NCBI GenBank assembly: GCA_036558305.1
Contig: DATBFX010000314.1
Span: 1 to 22,343, forward strand
DNA length: 22,343 nucleotides
Source: DATBFX01 sp036558305
GTDB lineage: Bacteria; Chloroflexota; Chloroflexia; Thermomicrobiales; UBA6265
Reading direction: 5' to 3'
Shown here: in pieces, positions 22,075 to 22,343 of the stretch
Layout: each line of letters begins with the position of its first letter
Position numbering within the stretch: the first letter of the stretch is position 1
Notes under the pieces: generated by a model
Told to the model about the DNA's origin: nothing
Seen by the model: only the letters and a program-made list of their open reading frames with translations
Database searches by the model: none
Translations under genes and position numbers: made by a program

Positions 22075-22106
22075 CCAAAAACCGCAGAAACAAGCCATAA
22101 ACGACT

Positions 22107-22131
22107 GGCCGGGAGTGATGAACTCCCGGCC
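22107..22131. terminator. Perfect 10-bp hairpin between tRNA-Lys and integrase
   Basis: GGCCGGGAGT (22107-22116) and ACTCCCGGCC (22122-22131) pair perfectly around GATGA. It lies between convergent genes and could end transcription from both sides, though T-runs are weak. Confidence 0.6.
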
Positions 22132-22143
22132 CTTCAGAGCGTT

Positions 22144-22167
22144 TGACAGCAACCGTGACAGCAACCG
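22144..22167. repeat. 12-bp tandem repeat TGACAGCAACCG x2
   Basis: Two exact, adjacent copies of TGACAGCAACCG lie between the tRNA hairpin and the integrase stop. In an att region, paired short direct repeats can be arm-type integrase or excisionase sites; this use is inferred. Confidence 0.55.
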
Positions 22168-22180
22168 GTTTCGGACCGCC

Positions 22181-22343
22181 CTACTCACCGACCGCGATCG
22201 CTGCGTCCAACGCGTTGGCGGCGTCCTTGAGCATCGCTGGCGCGAGGTGGACGTAGAGATCGGACGTGAGGGAGATCTGGGAATGGCCCAGTTGCTCCAT
22301 GATGGTCCGGAGCGGTACTCCCTGAGCGGCCAGGAGCGACGCG
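22181..22343 (-). CDS. Tyrosine recombinase/integrase, C-terminal end (partial)
   Basis: Reading the minus strand from the window edge, 53 residues are visible, ending in TAG at 22183-22181. They show the C-terminal catalytic region of phage-type tyrosine integrases: QGVPLRTIMEQLGHSQISLTSDLYVHLAPAMLKDAANALD. The LGHS block and the later tyrosine (D-L-Y-V-H), the presumed nucleophile that attacks DNA, are present. Its 5' part is outside the window. It points at tRNA-Lys and ends 107 bp from it, so it probably belongs to an element integrated in the tRNA 3' end. Confidence 0.9.
   Translation of the reverse strand, partial: ASLLAAQGVPLRTIMEQLGHSQISLTSDLYVHLAPAMLKDAANALDAAIAVGE

Overview
The window is GC-rich, densely coding bacterial DNA. 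The gene mix suggests Chloroflexota, possibly Thermomicrobia-like: a large AAA/TPR LuxR regulator, a Ddn-type F420-linked nitroreductase homologue, an Rv2258c-like methyltransferase, a CxxW redoxin and an M50 protease-HD-scpA-scpB operon. The phylum is inferred from gene content, not from a marker gene.

Left part (1-6270). An APH(9)-like phosphotransferase gene (+) converges on dprA (-). Next comes a secreted class-A-beta-lactamase-fold lipoprotein (+), which converges on a methyltransferase and PIG-L deacetylase pair (-). The methyltransferase upstream region carries overlapping operator-like palindromes and a very long G/C-rich inverted repeat.

Centre (6267-14486). A LuxR-family ATPase regulator (-) is followed by a redoxin (+) with a single active-site cysteine. 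Then come a membrane site-2 protease with a CBS region (+), an IscR-type Rrf2 regulator and a cysteine desulfurase (+). The last two probably form an Fe-S/sulfur operon, and the regulator's leader contains two hairpins.

Right part (14487-22343). A tightly coupled minus-strand operon encodes an M50 protease, an HD-domain protein, ScpA and ScpB. Upstream lie two overlapping oligopeptide ABC ATPase genes (oppDF-like), a Ddn-like nitroreductase and an unrecognised membrane protein. tRNA-Lys(CTT) sits beside the C-terminal end of a tyrosine integrase that runs off the window, so an integrated element probably starts here.

The most interesting signal is a pair of paralogous non-coding transcription units, at 10839-11093 (+) and 20118-19815 (-). 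Each begins with a TTGACA-17 bp-TATNNT promoter. A body of about 180 nt follows with blocks of strong sequence identity, a closing stem and internal stems that are kept although the bases differ between copies, and a G/C-rich hairpin at the 3' end. No ORF explains the conservation. The pair looks like a structured small RNA, possibly 6S-like, possibly undescribed.
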